Shown: piece by piece, positions 44,836 to 53,393 of the stretch
Layout of the letters: the number at the start of each line of letters is the position of its first letter
Numbering within the stretch: position 1 is the stretch's first letter
DNA from: Clostridium zeae
Lineage (GTDB): Bacteria > Bacillota > Clostridia > Clostridiales > Clostridiaceae
NCBI RefSeq assembly: GCF_017312485.1
Contig: NZ_BMBA01000001.1
Coordinates: forward strand, 434,001-498,000
Reading direction: 5' to 3'
DNA length: 64,000 nt
Made by a program: the position numbers and the translations under genes
Notes under the pieces: model-generated
Told to the model about the DNA's origin: nothing
The model's database searches: none
The model's input: only the letters and a program-made list of their open reading frames with translations

Positions 44836-45221
44836 TCACAATACCTCCTAAATTAGATTCAGATAATCTCTACATTTATAGTATATCGGCTTAGTTTTAT
44901 CCTTTAAATACCAAATATGTTCCTTAATGAAAAGGAAATTATAGTACACTAATTTCATACTTGAGCTTAATTTATCATTCAAACTTGTATATCTCCTTTA
45001 AGTTAAATTTAGTTGTACCAAACTAAAACAAAGTAACGAACATTTTATGAATTGCCATTTTATGGCCATTAAAAGTACAATTTATCAGAAATACTGTAAA
45101 TATGTACATTTAAAATAATTATCATGTCATTTAAAGTTAATTTTTCCTGATTTTCTTTTTTTGAAAATCAAAAATATTTCAAAAAAAAGTTGTAAAATCA
45201 ATGAAAAAATTACATAAATTT

Positions 45222-45268
45222 AAAGACCGTGCATAAAAGAGAACGATATCCTTTATATGTACGGTCTT
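45222..45268 (-). terminator. Terminator after the DUF2812 gene
   Basis: AAGACCGTGCATA / TATGTACGGTCTT hairpin with AGAGAAC in the loop, relative of those at 23974 and 63447. The remaining part of the 555-bp gap 44836-45390 is AT-rich; I see no other feature besides the upstream region of the PTS regulator. Confidence 0.7.
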
Positions 45269-45390
45269 AATTTATTTAAAGTATAAACATTAACACTACA
45301 ACTCTATCATTATTTAAATGGTAGCCTTTAACGCTAAACTTGTACAAGTATTAAAAATAGCTTACTTAGAATTTTTTTGTCTTTAAATTT

Positions 45391-46017
45391 TTATAAACTT
45401 TTTAGCTTTACAAAATACGCAATTGATCCATGTAAAAAACAAAAAGCTGAAAACGCAAGTAATGCACTAAAAGTGTTAAGCCCTATATAAAACATATCAA
45501 CAAGATATGGACTTTTACAAACCGTAGCTAACATATTTACAAAAAAGTAAAGTGCAATCAAGAAGTTTACTAGGTTAGAAGTTATAACCTTTAACATATT
45601 TTTAGTAAGTCTTTTATTGCTATTTAAAAAGTCTACTTCACTACAAACATCACCTTGGTTTTCTGATTTCATCCATAAAACCATTTTACCACCTAGCATT
45701 CTTGTGTTATAAATGGGTTTCCACCCAAGCTTTATATAGGTTCTAAAATAATCTTTATCAATTATATCAGGCAAATCAACAAAACATTTTGCTTTTCTCT
45801 TTTCGCCTCTTGTGAAAGAAAAAATATTTCCCCTTCTATTTATTTCATTTAAGAGAAATCCCTTTTCTTCCATCTCTTCAATCCATTTTTCAACTTTACT
45901 TGGATAATAAATAAAGAAACGATTCTTTTTTATCTTAATTAATTCATTAGGTCCTTTATTTCCGTTAATCACTTTGATATAGCAGGTATTTCTTTGATCC
46001 TCTCCATTTTCACTCAT
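45391..46017 (-). CDS. DUF2812-like membrane protein
   Basis: 208 residues. The cytosolic domain (about 25-125) has the DUF2812 pattern KWIEEMEEKGFLLNEINRRGNIFSFTRGEKRKAKCFVDLPD..YFRTYIKLGWKPI. Two membrane helices follow (about 147-167 and 175-203). DUF2812 proteins often accompany PadR regulators in envelope-stress loci; no PadR gene is adjacent here. AAGGGATGATATT precedes the ATG. Confidence 0.78.
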   Translation of the reverse strand: MSENGEDQRNTCYIKVINGNKGPNELIKIKKNRFFIYYPSKVEKWIEEMEEKGFLLNEINRRGNIFSFTRGEKRKAKCFVDLPDIIDKDYFRTYIKLGWKPIYNTRMLGGKMVLWMKSENQGDVCSEVDFLNSNKRLTKNMLKVITSNLVNFLIALYFFVNMLATVCKSPYLVDMFYIGLNTFSALLAFSAFCFLHGSIAYFVKLKSL

Positions 46018-46184
46018 AATATCATCCCTTTTATTTTTCTTAACATACCCATAAAAATATTATTATGCAAACCATATCTTAACTATACAATAAAAGCTAG
46101 TCTAAATCTATAAAATATAAATCCCATTTCAATTAATTACTCTTGAGCCTTGTAATGATTAATTTTATCTATACTATAAATTTC

Positions 46185-46253
46185 TATAAAATAAAAAAGT
46201 TATGCATGCTACGAAAATTTTCAAAAGCGAATATTTTCGAACATACACAACTT
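46185..46253 (-). terminator. Terminator of the magnesium operon
   Basis: AAGTTGTGTATG / CATGCATAACTT (two G-U pairs) with an inner CGAAAATATTCG-like stem, followed by TTTTTTATTTTATAG on the minus strand. Confidence 0.75.
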
Positions 46254-46288
46254 AATTTCTATAAAAAATTCATTTATATTCTTCTTTG

Positions 46289-47542
46289 TTATTTAAAAAT
46301 AAGGTCTATTAAAGGTGAAACAAAAAGTATTATTGAAAGAATTACTATAAATATTACTGTAATCCAAATTACTATATTTTGTACTTTGTTATTTACATAC
46401 TCACCCATAAGCTCCTTCTTGTTGACTAGCACTACCATAAATATTAATATAACTGGGCTTAACATACCTGCTATCTCTTGTGTTGCAAGCATAATTCCCA
46501 CCAAAGATATATGTGGTATCAGTACTAGTGCTGAACTGAATATTATCATAAAAGTAAATATACCATAAAAAGTAGGTGCTTCCTTGTATTTATGATTTAA
46601 TCCACTTTCAAAGCCAAAGGACTCACAAATAGCATAAGATGTTGAGAGTGGAATTATCATTGTTGCAAGAACCGATGCTCCAAAAAGTCCTGCTCCAAAT
46701 AGAATTGAAGCATAATTTCCAGCTAAAGGCTTAAGAGCTGAAGCAGCCTGCTCTGCACTATCTATTTGTATTCCAGCTTTATATAAAGTAACAGCAGTAC
46801 ACACTATAATAAAGAAGGATACTAAATCGCCCCAGATAGCTCCTAAATAAACATCTAATTTTTCATACTTGTAATCTTTCAGCTTTATCCCTTTGTCAAC
46901 TACAGAAGACTGAAGATAAAATTGCATATATGGAGTAATTGTAGTTCCTATCATACCTATAAAGGTCAATATAAAGGCTTTATCAAATTTAAGCGTAGGT
47001 GTAACTGTTGCTGTTAAAACTTCATGCCAGTTTGGCTTTACTATAAAGCAAGTTATTATATACGAAAAGAAAACAAAAGTGAAAGCTAAAAATAACTTCT
47101 CTGTTTTTGAATACGACCCTTTCGTAATTAAAAACCAAACTGCAAAAGCCATTACAGGCACTGATATATATTTAGTCACGCCAAACAACTCCATACTTGC
47201 TGCAATCCCCGCAAAATCACCAATACATACACCAAAGTTAGCTATAAATAGGGTAAGCATTGCAAAAAGCGCAAGCTTTACACCAAACTTTTCTCTTATT
47301 AAATCTGCTAGTCCTTTTCCTGTTACTATAGCCATACGTGCATTCATTTCCTGAATTACGGCTAAACTGAAAGTAATGAGAAGAAGTCCCCAAAGCATTT
47401 TATAACCATAAGTTGCTCCTACAGAAGCGTACGTTGCTATTCCACCTGCATCATTTCCTGCATTTACTGTTATGAGTCCTGGACCAATAATTGTCATTAT
47501 AAAGAGTATTTTTTTGAATCGGCTAGTCTTAACTTCACTCAT
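46289..47542 (-). CDS. nrmA: NRAMP-related magnesium transporter
   Basis: 417 residues with eleven predicted helices. TM1 carries GPGLITVNAGNDAGGIATYASVGATYGY, so the canonical DPGN of Mn/Fe NRAMPs is DAGG here. TM6 carries IGTTITPYMQFYLQSS in place of the usual A-x-M-P-H motif, so the soft methionine ligand is absent. Loss of that methionine is the hallmark of NRAMP-related Mg transporters (NRMT/NrmA), which in clostridia lie under M-box control. That matches this locus: an M-box riboswitch, then a MgtE-N/CBS protein that overlaps this gene by 4 bases (ATGA). Mg uptake is therefore the best call. The gene symbol follows that published family and is my recollection. Confidence 0.85.
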   Translation of the reverse strand: MSEVKTSRFKKILFIMTIIGPGLITVNAGNDAGGIATYASVGATYGYKMLWGLLLITFSLAVIQEMNARMAIVTGKGLADLIREKFGVKLALFAMLTLFIANFGVCIGDFAGIAASMELFGVTKYISVPVMAFAVWFLITKGSYSKTEKLFLAFTFVFFSYIITCFIVKPNWHEVLTATVTPTLKFDKAFILTFIGMIGTTITPYMQFYLQSSVVDKGIKLKDYKYEKLDVYLGAIWGDLVSFFIIVCTAVTLYKAGIQIDSAEQAASALKPLAGNYASILFGAGLFGASVLATMIIPLSTSYAICESFGFESGLNHKYKEAPTFYGIFTFMIIFSSALVLIPHISLVGIMLATQEIAGMLSPVILIFMVVLVNKKELMGEYVNNKVQNIVIWITVIFIVILSIILFVSPLIDLIFK

Positions 47543-48804
47543 AGTGCCACCCTCCTCATTGGAGCATACTCTTTAACACTGTCATTTAATGATATAATCC
47601 CTACTAACTCATTAGTTTCATCTATAACTGGTAAAGAAATTACGCTGTATTTTTCCATTGTTTCTATTGCTTCTTCAATCGTATCTTCATCCCTCAATAT
47701 CTTTGGCTGTGTTGTCATAATATTATAAAGCTTTGTGTCCCTATCTGAAGTTATAAGCCTAAGTATTGGAATAACTCCAAGAAGATTACTTTTATTATTT
47801 ATAACGTATATATAGTAAGTTTCCTCTTCATCAGGAACATTTATTTTCATCCACTCTGCCACTTCTGAAACAGTTATATCTGGAAGAAAAGTAATAAAGT
47901 CTTTAGACATAATACTTCCAACTGTATCTCTTTCATATTCCATAAGTTCTCTGATTTCTTCTTGACTTTCTTCATCCATTTGAGTAAGAAGTTTTTCAAC
48001 TCTATCATCTTCTATTTCTTCGAGGATATCAGCTACTTCATCTGATGGCATTATCTCAAAAATATCAGAAGCCTTCTTATCAGACATAGAATTAAGCAGA
48101 TTAACCTGAACCTCTGTCTCTATCTCTTCAAGAACTTCAGCAGCTTTTTGGTTATTAAGACTATTAAAAAGAATGTGACGACTTTTATTATCAAGTTCCT
48201 CAATTATATCTGCTATTTCAGCTGCATGGAGAGTCTCAATCTTATTGGCTGGCGAATAAAGCTGCAAATTATTGCTACCAGTTGATAGTGGCTGTACATT
48301 ATCCCAAATAATAAGTTTGTTTCTTAGCTGAAAATTAAGAGCCCCTGTCAATAATATAAATGGATATTCTACTCCTAGACGCCTTAAAAGACCTCTAGTT
48401 CCTATATCAACTGCAATAAGCTGCCATTTTCCATTTATATTTCCTAGTCTTACATCATTTACTCTCTCTACTCTTTTTCCGTTAGTATCTACTATTTGCT
48501 TATCTAAAAAATCTTTTGCTAAATATATACCCTTGCCATCTGGCAAACTTATTAATAAACTCTTCGTATTTATTTCTATATAATATCTTTCTTTGCTATC
48601 TTTAAAAATATCAAGCTTTTCTAATGAAACATAGAAAGACTTTGGTCCATTTTTAATTTGAACATAAGTTGCTGTAGGTTTTTCCTGACTAAAATCAAGT
48701 ACGAAATCGCTAAGTTTACCGATTAATTGCCCTGATTTATTGTGAATTTCTTTCTTTAAGATCTTGCTAAAGAAAAAACTAGTTGCTTTATCCATTTGTT
48801 TCAC
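47539..48804 (-). CDS. Soluble PRC-barrel / MgtE-N / CBS protein, partner of the Mg transporter
   Basis: 421 residues with no membrane segment. PRC-barrel-like domains occupy about 12-160 (SKILKKEIHNKSGQLIGKLSDFVLDF; FLDKQIVDTNGKRVERVNDVRLG). An MgtE N-terminal superhelical domain follows (about 185-285; LHAAEIADIIEELDNKSRHILFNSL, KASDIFEIMPSDEVADILEEIEDDRVEKLL), then a CBS pair (about 290-415; VGSIMSKDFITFLPDITVSEV, YNIMTTQPKILRDEDTIEEAI). In MgtE channels these domains sense cytosolic Mg and gate the pore, but the MgtE membrane domain is missing. It probably gates the NRAMP-related protein encoded next in the same operon. AAGGGGTG precedes the ATG. Confidence 0.88.
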   Translation of the reverse strand: MKQMDKATSFFFSKILKKEIHNKSGQLIGKLSDFVLDFSQEKPTATYVQIKNGPKSFYVSLEKLDIFKDSKERYYIEINTKSLLISLPDGKGIYLAKDFLDKQIVDTNGKRVERVNDVRLGNINGKWQLIAVDIGTRGLLRRLGVEYPFILLTGALNFQLRNKLIIWDNVQPLSTGSNNLQLYSPANKIETLHAAEIADIIEELDNKSRHILFNSLNNQKAAEVLEEIETEVQVNLLNSMSDKKASDIFEIMPSDEVADILEEIEDDRVEKLLTQMDEESQEEIRELMEYERDTVGSIMSKDFITFLPDITVSEVAEWMKINVPDEEETYYIYVINNKSNLLGVIPILRLITSDRDTKLYNIMTTQPKILRDEDTIEEAIETMEKYSVISLPVIDETNELVGIISLNDSVKEYAPMRRVAL

Positions 48805-48929
48805 CCCTTCTATTTACGGCATCACAAATATTTCATGATGCTCATAACTTATTCTTACAATGTTTTAAATTGCAATACATGCAAAAATAAAGTTTTTAAT
48901 TATTAGAGGAGTTCGTTAGATAATTTACA

Positions 48930-49070
48930 TTAAAACCGTGAATACCTGTTTTTAGTTTCATAACAATAACCTCCAAAGTCATCGTCACTCAAACGGCAGT
49001 TACCCGTGTAAATAACGATCCAAATTCTATATTTAATTGTATTCGTCTTATCCTCAGGGTCGTCTTCCAT
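48930..49070 (-). CDS. 46-residue acidic leader ORF in the magnesium operon
   Basis: It begins MEDDPEDKTNTIKYRIWIVIY and contains two Cys (GNCRLSDDDFGGYCYET). A strong AGGAGG lies about 9 bases before the ATG. It is the first ORF after the M-box and its terminator, 125 bp before the PRC/MgtE-N/CBS gene. The acidic, proline-containing N-terminus resembles peptides such as E. coli MgtL that destabilise ribosomes when Mg is low and so regulate downstream Mg transporters. That role is inference. It may instead encode a small stable protein; I do not recognise a family. Confidence 0.6.
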   Translation of the reverse strand: MEDDPEDKTNTIKYRIWIVIYTGNCRLSDDDFGGYCYETKNRYSRF

Positions 49071-49112
49071 AAGTAACCACCTCCTATTTTAAGATTCACG
49101 TAGAAAATAAGT

Positions 49113-49304
49113 AAAAAAGTCGCTGAAGTGACCTTCTTCAGTGAACTTTTTTAACGCATCTGCCTTTCCGAATGCATATGAGGAAAATTTGGCAGGCGAA
49201 TAAGTTTTATTTTTTTACTGTATAGCCATAAAAACTTCTAAAATCATTAAAAAATATAGGTTTAACCGACATAAAAATTTTATATTTTTTTATACAGTAA
49301 AAAA
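49113..49304 (+). repeat. Structured dispersed element, copy B
   Basis: Begins with hairpin AAAAAAGT..CTGAAG / CTTCAG..ACTTTTTT. CGC-AT-CTGCC then pairs with GGCAG-GCG, and TTTCC with GGAAA around loop GAATGCATATGA. It ends with the long AT-rich stem TTTTTTTACTGTATA / TATACAGTAAAAAA. It abuts the T-tract of the M-box terminator. Read in this orientation it is antisense to the Mg operon. Confidence 0.7.
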
Positions 49305-49330
49305 CTCTTCATTCCAACGAATGAAGAGTT
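49299..49330 (-). terminator. Terminator controlled by the M-box
   Basis: Perfect AACTCTTCATTC / GAATGAAGAGTT stem with a GTTG loop, then TTTTTACTG on the minus strand. It lies between the aptamer and the operon genes. Confidence 0.9.
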
Positions 49331-49358
49331 ATATGCTCGACAAAAAAACACTTATTTT

Positions 49359-49535
49359 CTCCATCCGTTGAGCTTTAGCACTACAAGGCTTTGAGCATAA
49401 GCATTCATATTTATGAATGTTGTCAGCTACATTAAGTAAAACCTTAATTCGGCAGTACCTGCTGACCCATTGGCGTCTCTCGACATTTCTGGGCAGTAGC
49501 GTGTATCCTTGTAGGAACCTCACCTAACGAGATAT
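49359..49535 (-). ncRNA. M-box (ykoK) magnesium riboswitch
   Basis: On the minus strand the conserved blocks appear in order: CTCGTTAGGTGAGG, TCCTACAAGGATACACGCTAC, TGCCCAGAAATGTCGAGAGA, CGCCAATGGGTCA, GTAGCTGACAACATT and AGTGCTAAAGCTCAACGG. These match the known M-box consensus. High Mg should compact the aptamer and favour the terminator at 49299-49330; low Mg should allow read-through to the leader ORF, the MgtE-N/CBS gene and the NRAMP-related transporter gene. Confidence 0.94.
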
Positions 49536-49555
49536 TTAATTTTATTACCTTTTAT

Positions 49556-49584
49556 ATCATATTCTCTTTAGCATGATTTGTAAA
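49556..49584 (-). promoter_or_regulatory. Sigma-A promoter of the magnesium operon
   Basis: TTTACA (49579-49584), 17-base spacer, TATGAT (49556-49561) on the minus strand. Transcription would start about 15-20 bases before the M-box. Confidence 0.75.
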
Positions 49585-49694
49585 CATAATTTCACATAAA
49601 TATACCATTTAATTTTTTAATACCAGCTATTTGCTTTTTTTGTAAGTTTTTTTGAAATCCAATATAATTTTTCTAAACTTTTTCTCAAAACTTC

Positions 49695-49723
49695 TTGACT
49701 TTATAATTCCTTTACTGTATATT
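49695..49723 (+). promoter_or_regulatory. Promoter of the first initiator tRNA gene
   Basis: TTGACT, 17-base spacer, TATATT, about 30 bases before the mature tRNA. Confidence 0.75.
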
Positions 49724-49753
49724 GTTTGAGTAGGCAAGTTTAAAACATAATAT

Positions 49754-49829
<76 letters not shown>

Positions 49830-49831
49830 AA

Positions 49832-49865
49832 GAGCAGTTATACTTAAAGTATAGCTGCTTATTTC
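49832..49865 (+). terminator. Terminator of initiator tRNA copy 1
   Basis: AGCAGTTATACTT / AAGTATAGCTGCT hairpin (one G-U pair) followed by TATTTCTTATTT. The 165 bp that follow contain no other recognisable feature up to the second promoter. Confidence 0.8.
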
Positions 49866-50033
49866 TTATTTATCTTTTGTTTTTAATTTATCAAAATTAT
49901 CATATATGCAAATTACTATTTTAATACTAACTATATTGTTGGCTTACTCTTAATTATAAAAGCTATACTCCATTAACTTAAGCTATTATTAATCACATAT
50001 TTTCTGTTTTCTAAAATTAAATTTATTATTTCC

Positions 50034-50062
50034 TTTACATTCTATATTAATTAGTGTATAGT
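50034..50062 (+). promoter_or_regulatory. Promoter of the second initiator tRNA gene
   Basis: TTTACA, 17-base spacer, TATAGT, about 30 bases before the tRNA. Confidence 0.75.
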
Positions 50063-50092
50063 TATCAAGTAGGCAAGTTACAAACACAATAT

Positions 50093-50168
<76 letters not shown>

Positions 50169-50170
50169 AA

Positions 50171-50203
50171 AAGCAGTTATACTTAAGTATAACTGCTTAT
50201 TTT
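50171..50203 (+). terminator. Terminator of initiator tRNA copy 2
   Basis: AAGCAGTTATACTT / AAGTATAACTGCTT hairpin followed by ATTTTTGTTT. Confidence 0.85.
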
Positions 50204-50730
50204 TGTTTATTATTAACAATTAAAGTACTATTTGCTCATATTCTTAACCAAATTTTTTTTGTAAAATATAATACTTAATTCTAGAGTTATTTCTCTTTCA
50301 TAAAAACTAAGCTGAGTTTTAAATTTAATCGTGCATAATAATTTATATGAAATTAATCTTTTTAAATCTCTGATTTTATAACTTAAGATTTTATATATTA
50401 CTTTTCCAATAAATTAAAGATACTTCAATACTTAAGATTATATGCTTTATTACAATTTACCTTGCAAAAACAAATTTTCTTTGTGACCAATAACTAAAAA
50501 AGAAAATTGTCACCTCGCTTAGAACCTTTGCTAGAAACAACGAACTTTTATATTATCTTATTTAGGCACAGAATATGATTTATTTATACATTAATTCTAA
50601 CTCGTCACATACTACTATAATATCCTAGTTGCAATTAACTTTACCTTTCTCTAGTTCCTTTATAAAACCCTCCTCATTCCCCCTACTATTCTATATACGA
50701 ATGTATATCTTATAAATTAAAATATTACAA
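50204..50730. other. AT-rich spacer without recognised genes
   Basis: About 530 bp. I find no credible ORF, RNA gene, palindrome or copy of either dispersed repeat family. Confidence 0.6.
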
Positions 50731-51318
50731 TCAATTTATGTAATCTCTTCTTAATAATGCAAGTATTACGTCATCAACTAACACACCTTTAATCAGGGTT
50801 CTTTCTCTTAAAATCCCTTCTTGTAAAAATCCTGACTTTATTAAAGCCTTCACTGAAGCATCATTACCAAAGGTTACCGTAGCTTCTATTCTATTAACTT
50901 TAACCTTTTCAAAAGAAAACTTTATTAAAGTTTTTATAGCTTCAGTACCATAACCTCTATTCCAAAACGTCCTATTTAGACCATATCCGATTTCACATTT
51001 ATTAGCTTCTTCATCAAGGTTTCCCAAACTAAAATATCCAATTAATTTGTAATCATCTTTTCTAACAATTCCCCATGTTATTTCTTCCTTAGATATAAAT
51101 TCATTTTGATAATTATCTATTATTGACAAAGCCTTTTCTTTTGTATTTATAGGATTAAAAAAATCATATTTAGCTACTTCCGGGTCACTAAATATAGCAA
51201 AAATCTCCTCAACATCACTGGCTTTTATTTTTCTAAATATCAATCTTTGTGATTCTAAATCTGGAAACACGTCAAAAAAGCTTTTATCAATACATTGAAT
51301 AGTCCGATTATTTTGCAT
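50731..51318 (-). CDS. GNAT-family N-acetyltransferase (RimJ/RimL-like)
   Basis: 195 residues. The fold is clear: ESQRLIFRKIKASDVEEIFAIFSDPEVAKYDFF at the start, WGIVRKDDYKLIGYFSLGNL (strands 4-5), the acetyl-CoA loop in GYGLNRTFWNRGYGTEAIKTLIKFSF (about 112-135), RIEATVTFGNDASVKALIKSGF and a final strand. Members acetylate ribosomal-protein N-termini or small amines; the target is unknown. AGGAGAG precedes the ATG. It is alone. Confidence 0.88.
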   Translation of the reverse strand: MQNNRTIQCIDKSFFDVFPDLESQRLIFRKIKASDVEEIFAIFSDPEVAKYDFFNPINTKEKALSIIDNYQNEFISKEEITWGIVRKDDYKLIGYFSLGNLDEEANKCEIGYGLNRTFWNRGYGTEAIKTLIKFSFEKVKVNRIEATVTFGNDASVKALIKSGFLQEGILRERTLIKGVLVDDVILALLRRDYIN

Positions 51319-51520
51319 ACAACATCTCTCCTATACATTTATAAAATCTTCTCATTACATGGCCACTTATTTTTGTTATTTAAATAATAGAATCCATTTA
51401 CAATTATATCCTAATATTATATTAAAAATATAATATTTCATAGCTAATTTTTATTATACAATTTTATTTTGATGTATTATTAATTGATAAACTTACTATC
51501 AGCTTGATTACATAATATAG

Positions 51521-51559
51521 AAAAAGGTATATAAAAATAATATATATCTTTATATACCT
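51521..51559 (-). terminator. Terminator of the HAD gene at 51582
   Basis: AGGTATATAAA / TTTATATACCT stem, then TTTTTC on the minus strand, 23 bases past the stop. Confidence 0.75.
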
Positions 51560-51581
51560 CAAAACTATATATATCAGTTTT

Positions 51582-52208
51582 CTAGTTATTATCTAAATCT
51601 ATTAACTGATCTATGGTATCAATTTTATAATCAAAATCATCTACTTGTCCAAAGCCATAACTTGCAAATACAAAAGGAATGCCAGCAAATCTTGTTGCTT
51701 CCATATCCCACTGAGTATCTCCTACGTACACTGGACTTTTCAAGTTATTTCTTTCTACTACAAGCTTTATATTTTCCCCTTTAGTAAGTCCTGTTCTTTC
51801 TGCATTTTCATAATCAATAAAGTACTCACTTAGATTATGCGCTTTAAGAAAAGCTTCAATATAACCAATTTGGCAGTTACTTACTATAAACAATTTGTAC
51901 TTTCGAGCTAATTTCTTAATGGTATCTTCTAATTTATCAAACAAACTACCACCATGTTCTTCTAAGTACTTACACTCATTAGCCCAGCATGCAGTTATTA
52001 AGGTTGTTCTCTGTTCATCTTCTAGATGTGGAAATAATCTTAATGGTATTTCAAGTACCGATAATCCCATTACTGCTTTTATATCTTCTACTGTTATTGC
52101 ACTTGTAATCTTTGTATTACTTATGATTTCATTAAAAGAATCTGTTACTCCTTGTGTTGAATCCCATAGTGTTCCATCTAAATCAAAAATAATGCTATCT
52201 ATCTTCAT
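51582..52208 (-). CDS. HAD-superfamily phosphatase (phosphoglycolate phosphatase-like)
   Basis: 208 residues from the ATG with GGAGG 5 bases upstream; a TTG 12 bases earlier is rejected. Motif I FDLDGTLWDS (about 7-16), helical cap (about 18-85), motif II FIVSNCQIGY, motif III lysine near GLTKGENI, motif IV VGDTQWDMEATRFA. It hydrolyses small phosphate esters; the exact substrate is unknown. Alone between a terminator and an AT-rich spacer. Confidence 0.87.
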   Translation of the reverse strand: MKIDSIIFDLDGTLWDSTQGVTDSFNEIISNTKITSAITVEDIKAVMGLSVLEIPLRLFPHLEDEQRTTLITACWANECKYLEEHGGSLFDKLEDTIKKLARKYKLFIVSNCQIGYIEAFLKAHNLSEYFIDYENAERTGLTKGENIKLVVERNNLKSPVYVGDTQWDMEATRFAGIPFVFASYGFGQVDDFDYKIDTIDQLIDLDNN

Positions 52209-52403
52209 GCTTTCCTCCAAATTAATATATTATGTTTCTTTTGTTATCTAATTATAAAAACAGCTTTATTAGATTAGTTATCAAATTAAATTACCAACTA
52301 ACTTATTAACTAATTTTCATTTACTCTACTTTATGCTAAAACTACAAATAGCTACTATTCTATTGTAATAAATATTTATTGCCTTTACAAATTAGTTTTG
52401 TAT

Positions 52404-52751
52404 TTAAAATTTCATACATAAATAAAGATTATTTATCGCATCAAACAAATCGTTCCTATTTTCATTATTGTTATAAGAACTATACCTCATTAAATTTAAA
52501 CTCGAATATAAACTTCCAGCAGCTGTCGTTCTTAAATAAGCTTTTCCTTCATCATCGTTCTTATTGTAATCACTATTTAGCATGCCGTTAGCTAAAACTA
52601 ACTGATTTGTAAATGAATCATCGATCTCCTTTTGATCCTGCTTCCTTAGATCATTTACAGTTATAATATATAAAATTGCAATAATTAACGCAAAAGGCAT
52701 TGCCTTTTTTACAATAACTTTAGCAAACTTTAATAGTTTTTTCACTAACAT
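52404..52751 (-). CDS. Small membrane-anchored protein of unknown function
   Basis: 115 residues from an ATG preceded by AAAGGAG at 4 bases; an earlier in-frame start has no such site. Basic N-terminus (MLVKKLLKFAKVIVKKA), one helix (PFALIIAILYIITV), then a polar extracytoplasmic domain with DLRKQDQKEIDDSFTNQLVLANGML and many Asn. It is 48 bp downstream of the gene at 52800, and they probably form an operon of small envelope proteins. Confidence 0.65.
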   Translation of the reverse strand: MLVKKLLKFAKVIVKKAMPFALIIAILYIITVNDLRKQDQKEIDDSFTNQLVLANGMLNSDYNKNDDEGKAYLRTTAAGSLYSSLNLMRYSSYNNNENRNDLFDAINNLYLCMKF

Positions 52752-52799
52752 CTTTCTCCTTTCAAATCTCAACTAAATATTGAATTTTAGATTTATATA

Positions 52800-53246
52800 T
52801 TAAAACTTATTGCTTAAGAATTTTTCTACAAACCCTATCTCATTGCCATTTTCTATCAGTTTAAAATCTTCCATTTTCCCATCATAATCAAGCCTATATA
52901 TTTTTCTGCATTGATAAGTATTTTCTCTTGGAGTCTTAGTAAAACTAGCTATTATTTTATATCCTCTAACTTGAAGTTTTAGATCTTCGTATTCATTTCC
53001 AATTCCATTAAAGCAAAGATATAAAATCTTTGTGTTACTTGATCTTAGTAAATTCACACCTGGCTTCAATGTTTCATCTTTAACTAGACCTTCTAAGTCC
53101 TCATTTTCAAATATGCTTTTAGATGAATCTACTTCTGTTAATTGTATTGATACATTCTTAGCTATATAATGCATATAATAGTAGTCTAAAATAAGGATTG
53201 CAAAAACAATTATAATAAGACCAATAATAAAGCTTTTTATTTTCAT
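52800..53246 (-). CDS. Membrane-anchored extracytoplasmic protein of unknown function
   Basis: 148 residues. The N-terminal helix FIIGLIIIVFAILILDYYYM is followed by an extracellular domain of beta character (VSIQLTEVDSSKSIFENEDLEGLV ... YDGKMEDFKLIENGNEIGFVEKFL). There is no lipobox. GAAGGAAG precedes the ATG. It is first of a likely two-gene unit. Confidence 0.7.
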   Translation of the reverse strand: MKIKSFIIGLIIIVFAILILDYYYMHYIAKNVSIQLTEVDSSKSIFENEDLEGLVKDETLKPGVNLLRSSNTKILYLCFNGIGNEYEDLKLQVRGYKIIASFTKTPRENTYQCRKIYRLDYDGKMEDFKLIENGNEIGFVEKFLSNKF

Positions 53247-53393
53247 ACTTCGCTTCCTTCAATTAAATATTTTTTAAGCAAATTGCAAATTTAAAGTTTC
53301 ACTTCATGTTATTTTCACATATATTACATACACTAAATTTGAATACCTATTTTTTAATGTTATGATAACCTAATAACCATTGGAGGTTTACTT

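Noticed and set aside
48805-48929. Possible yybP-ykoY (Mn) riboswitch before the MgtE-N/CBS gene
   Set aside because: I looked for the conserved yybP-ykoY blocks and did not find them; only a simple GCATCA / TGATGC hairpin is present.
49329-49523. Minus-strand 64-codon ORF
   Set aside because: It is a reading through the M-box aptamer without a start signal.
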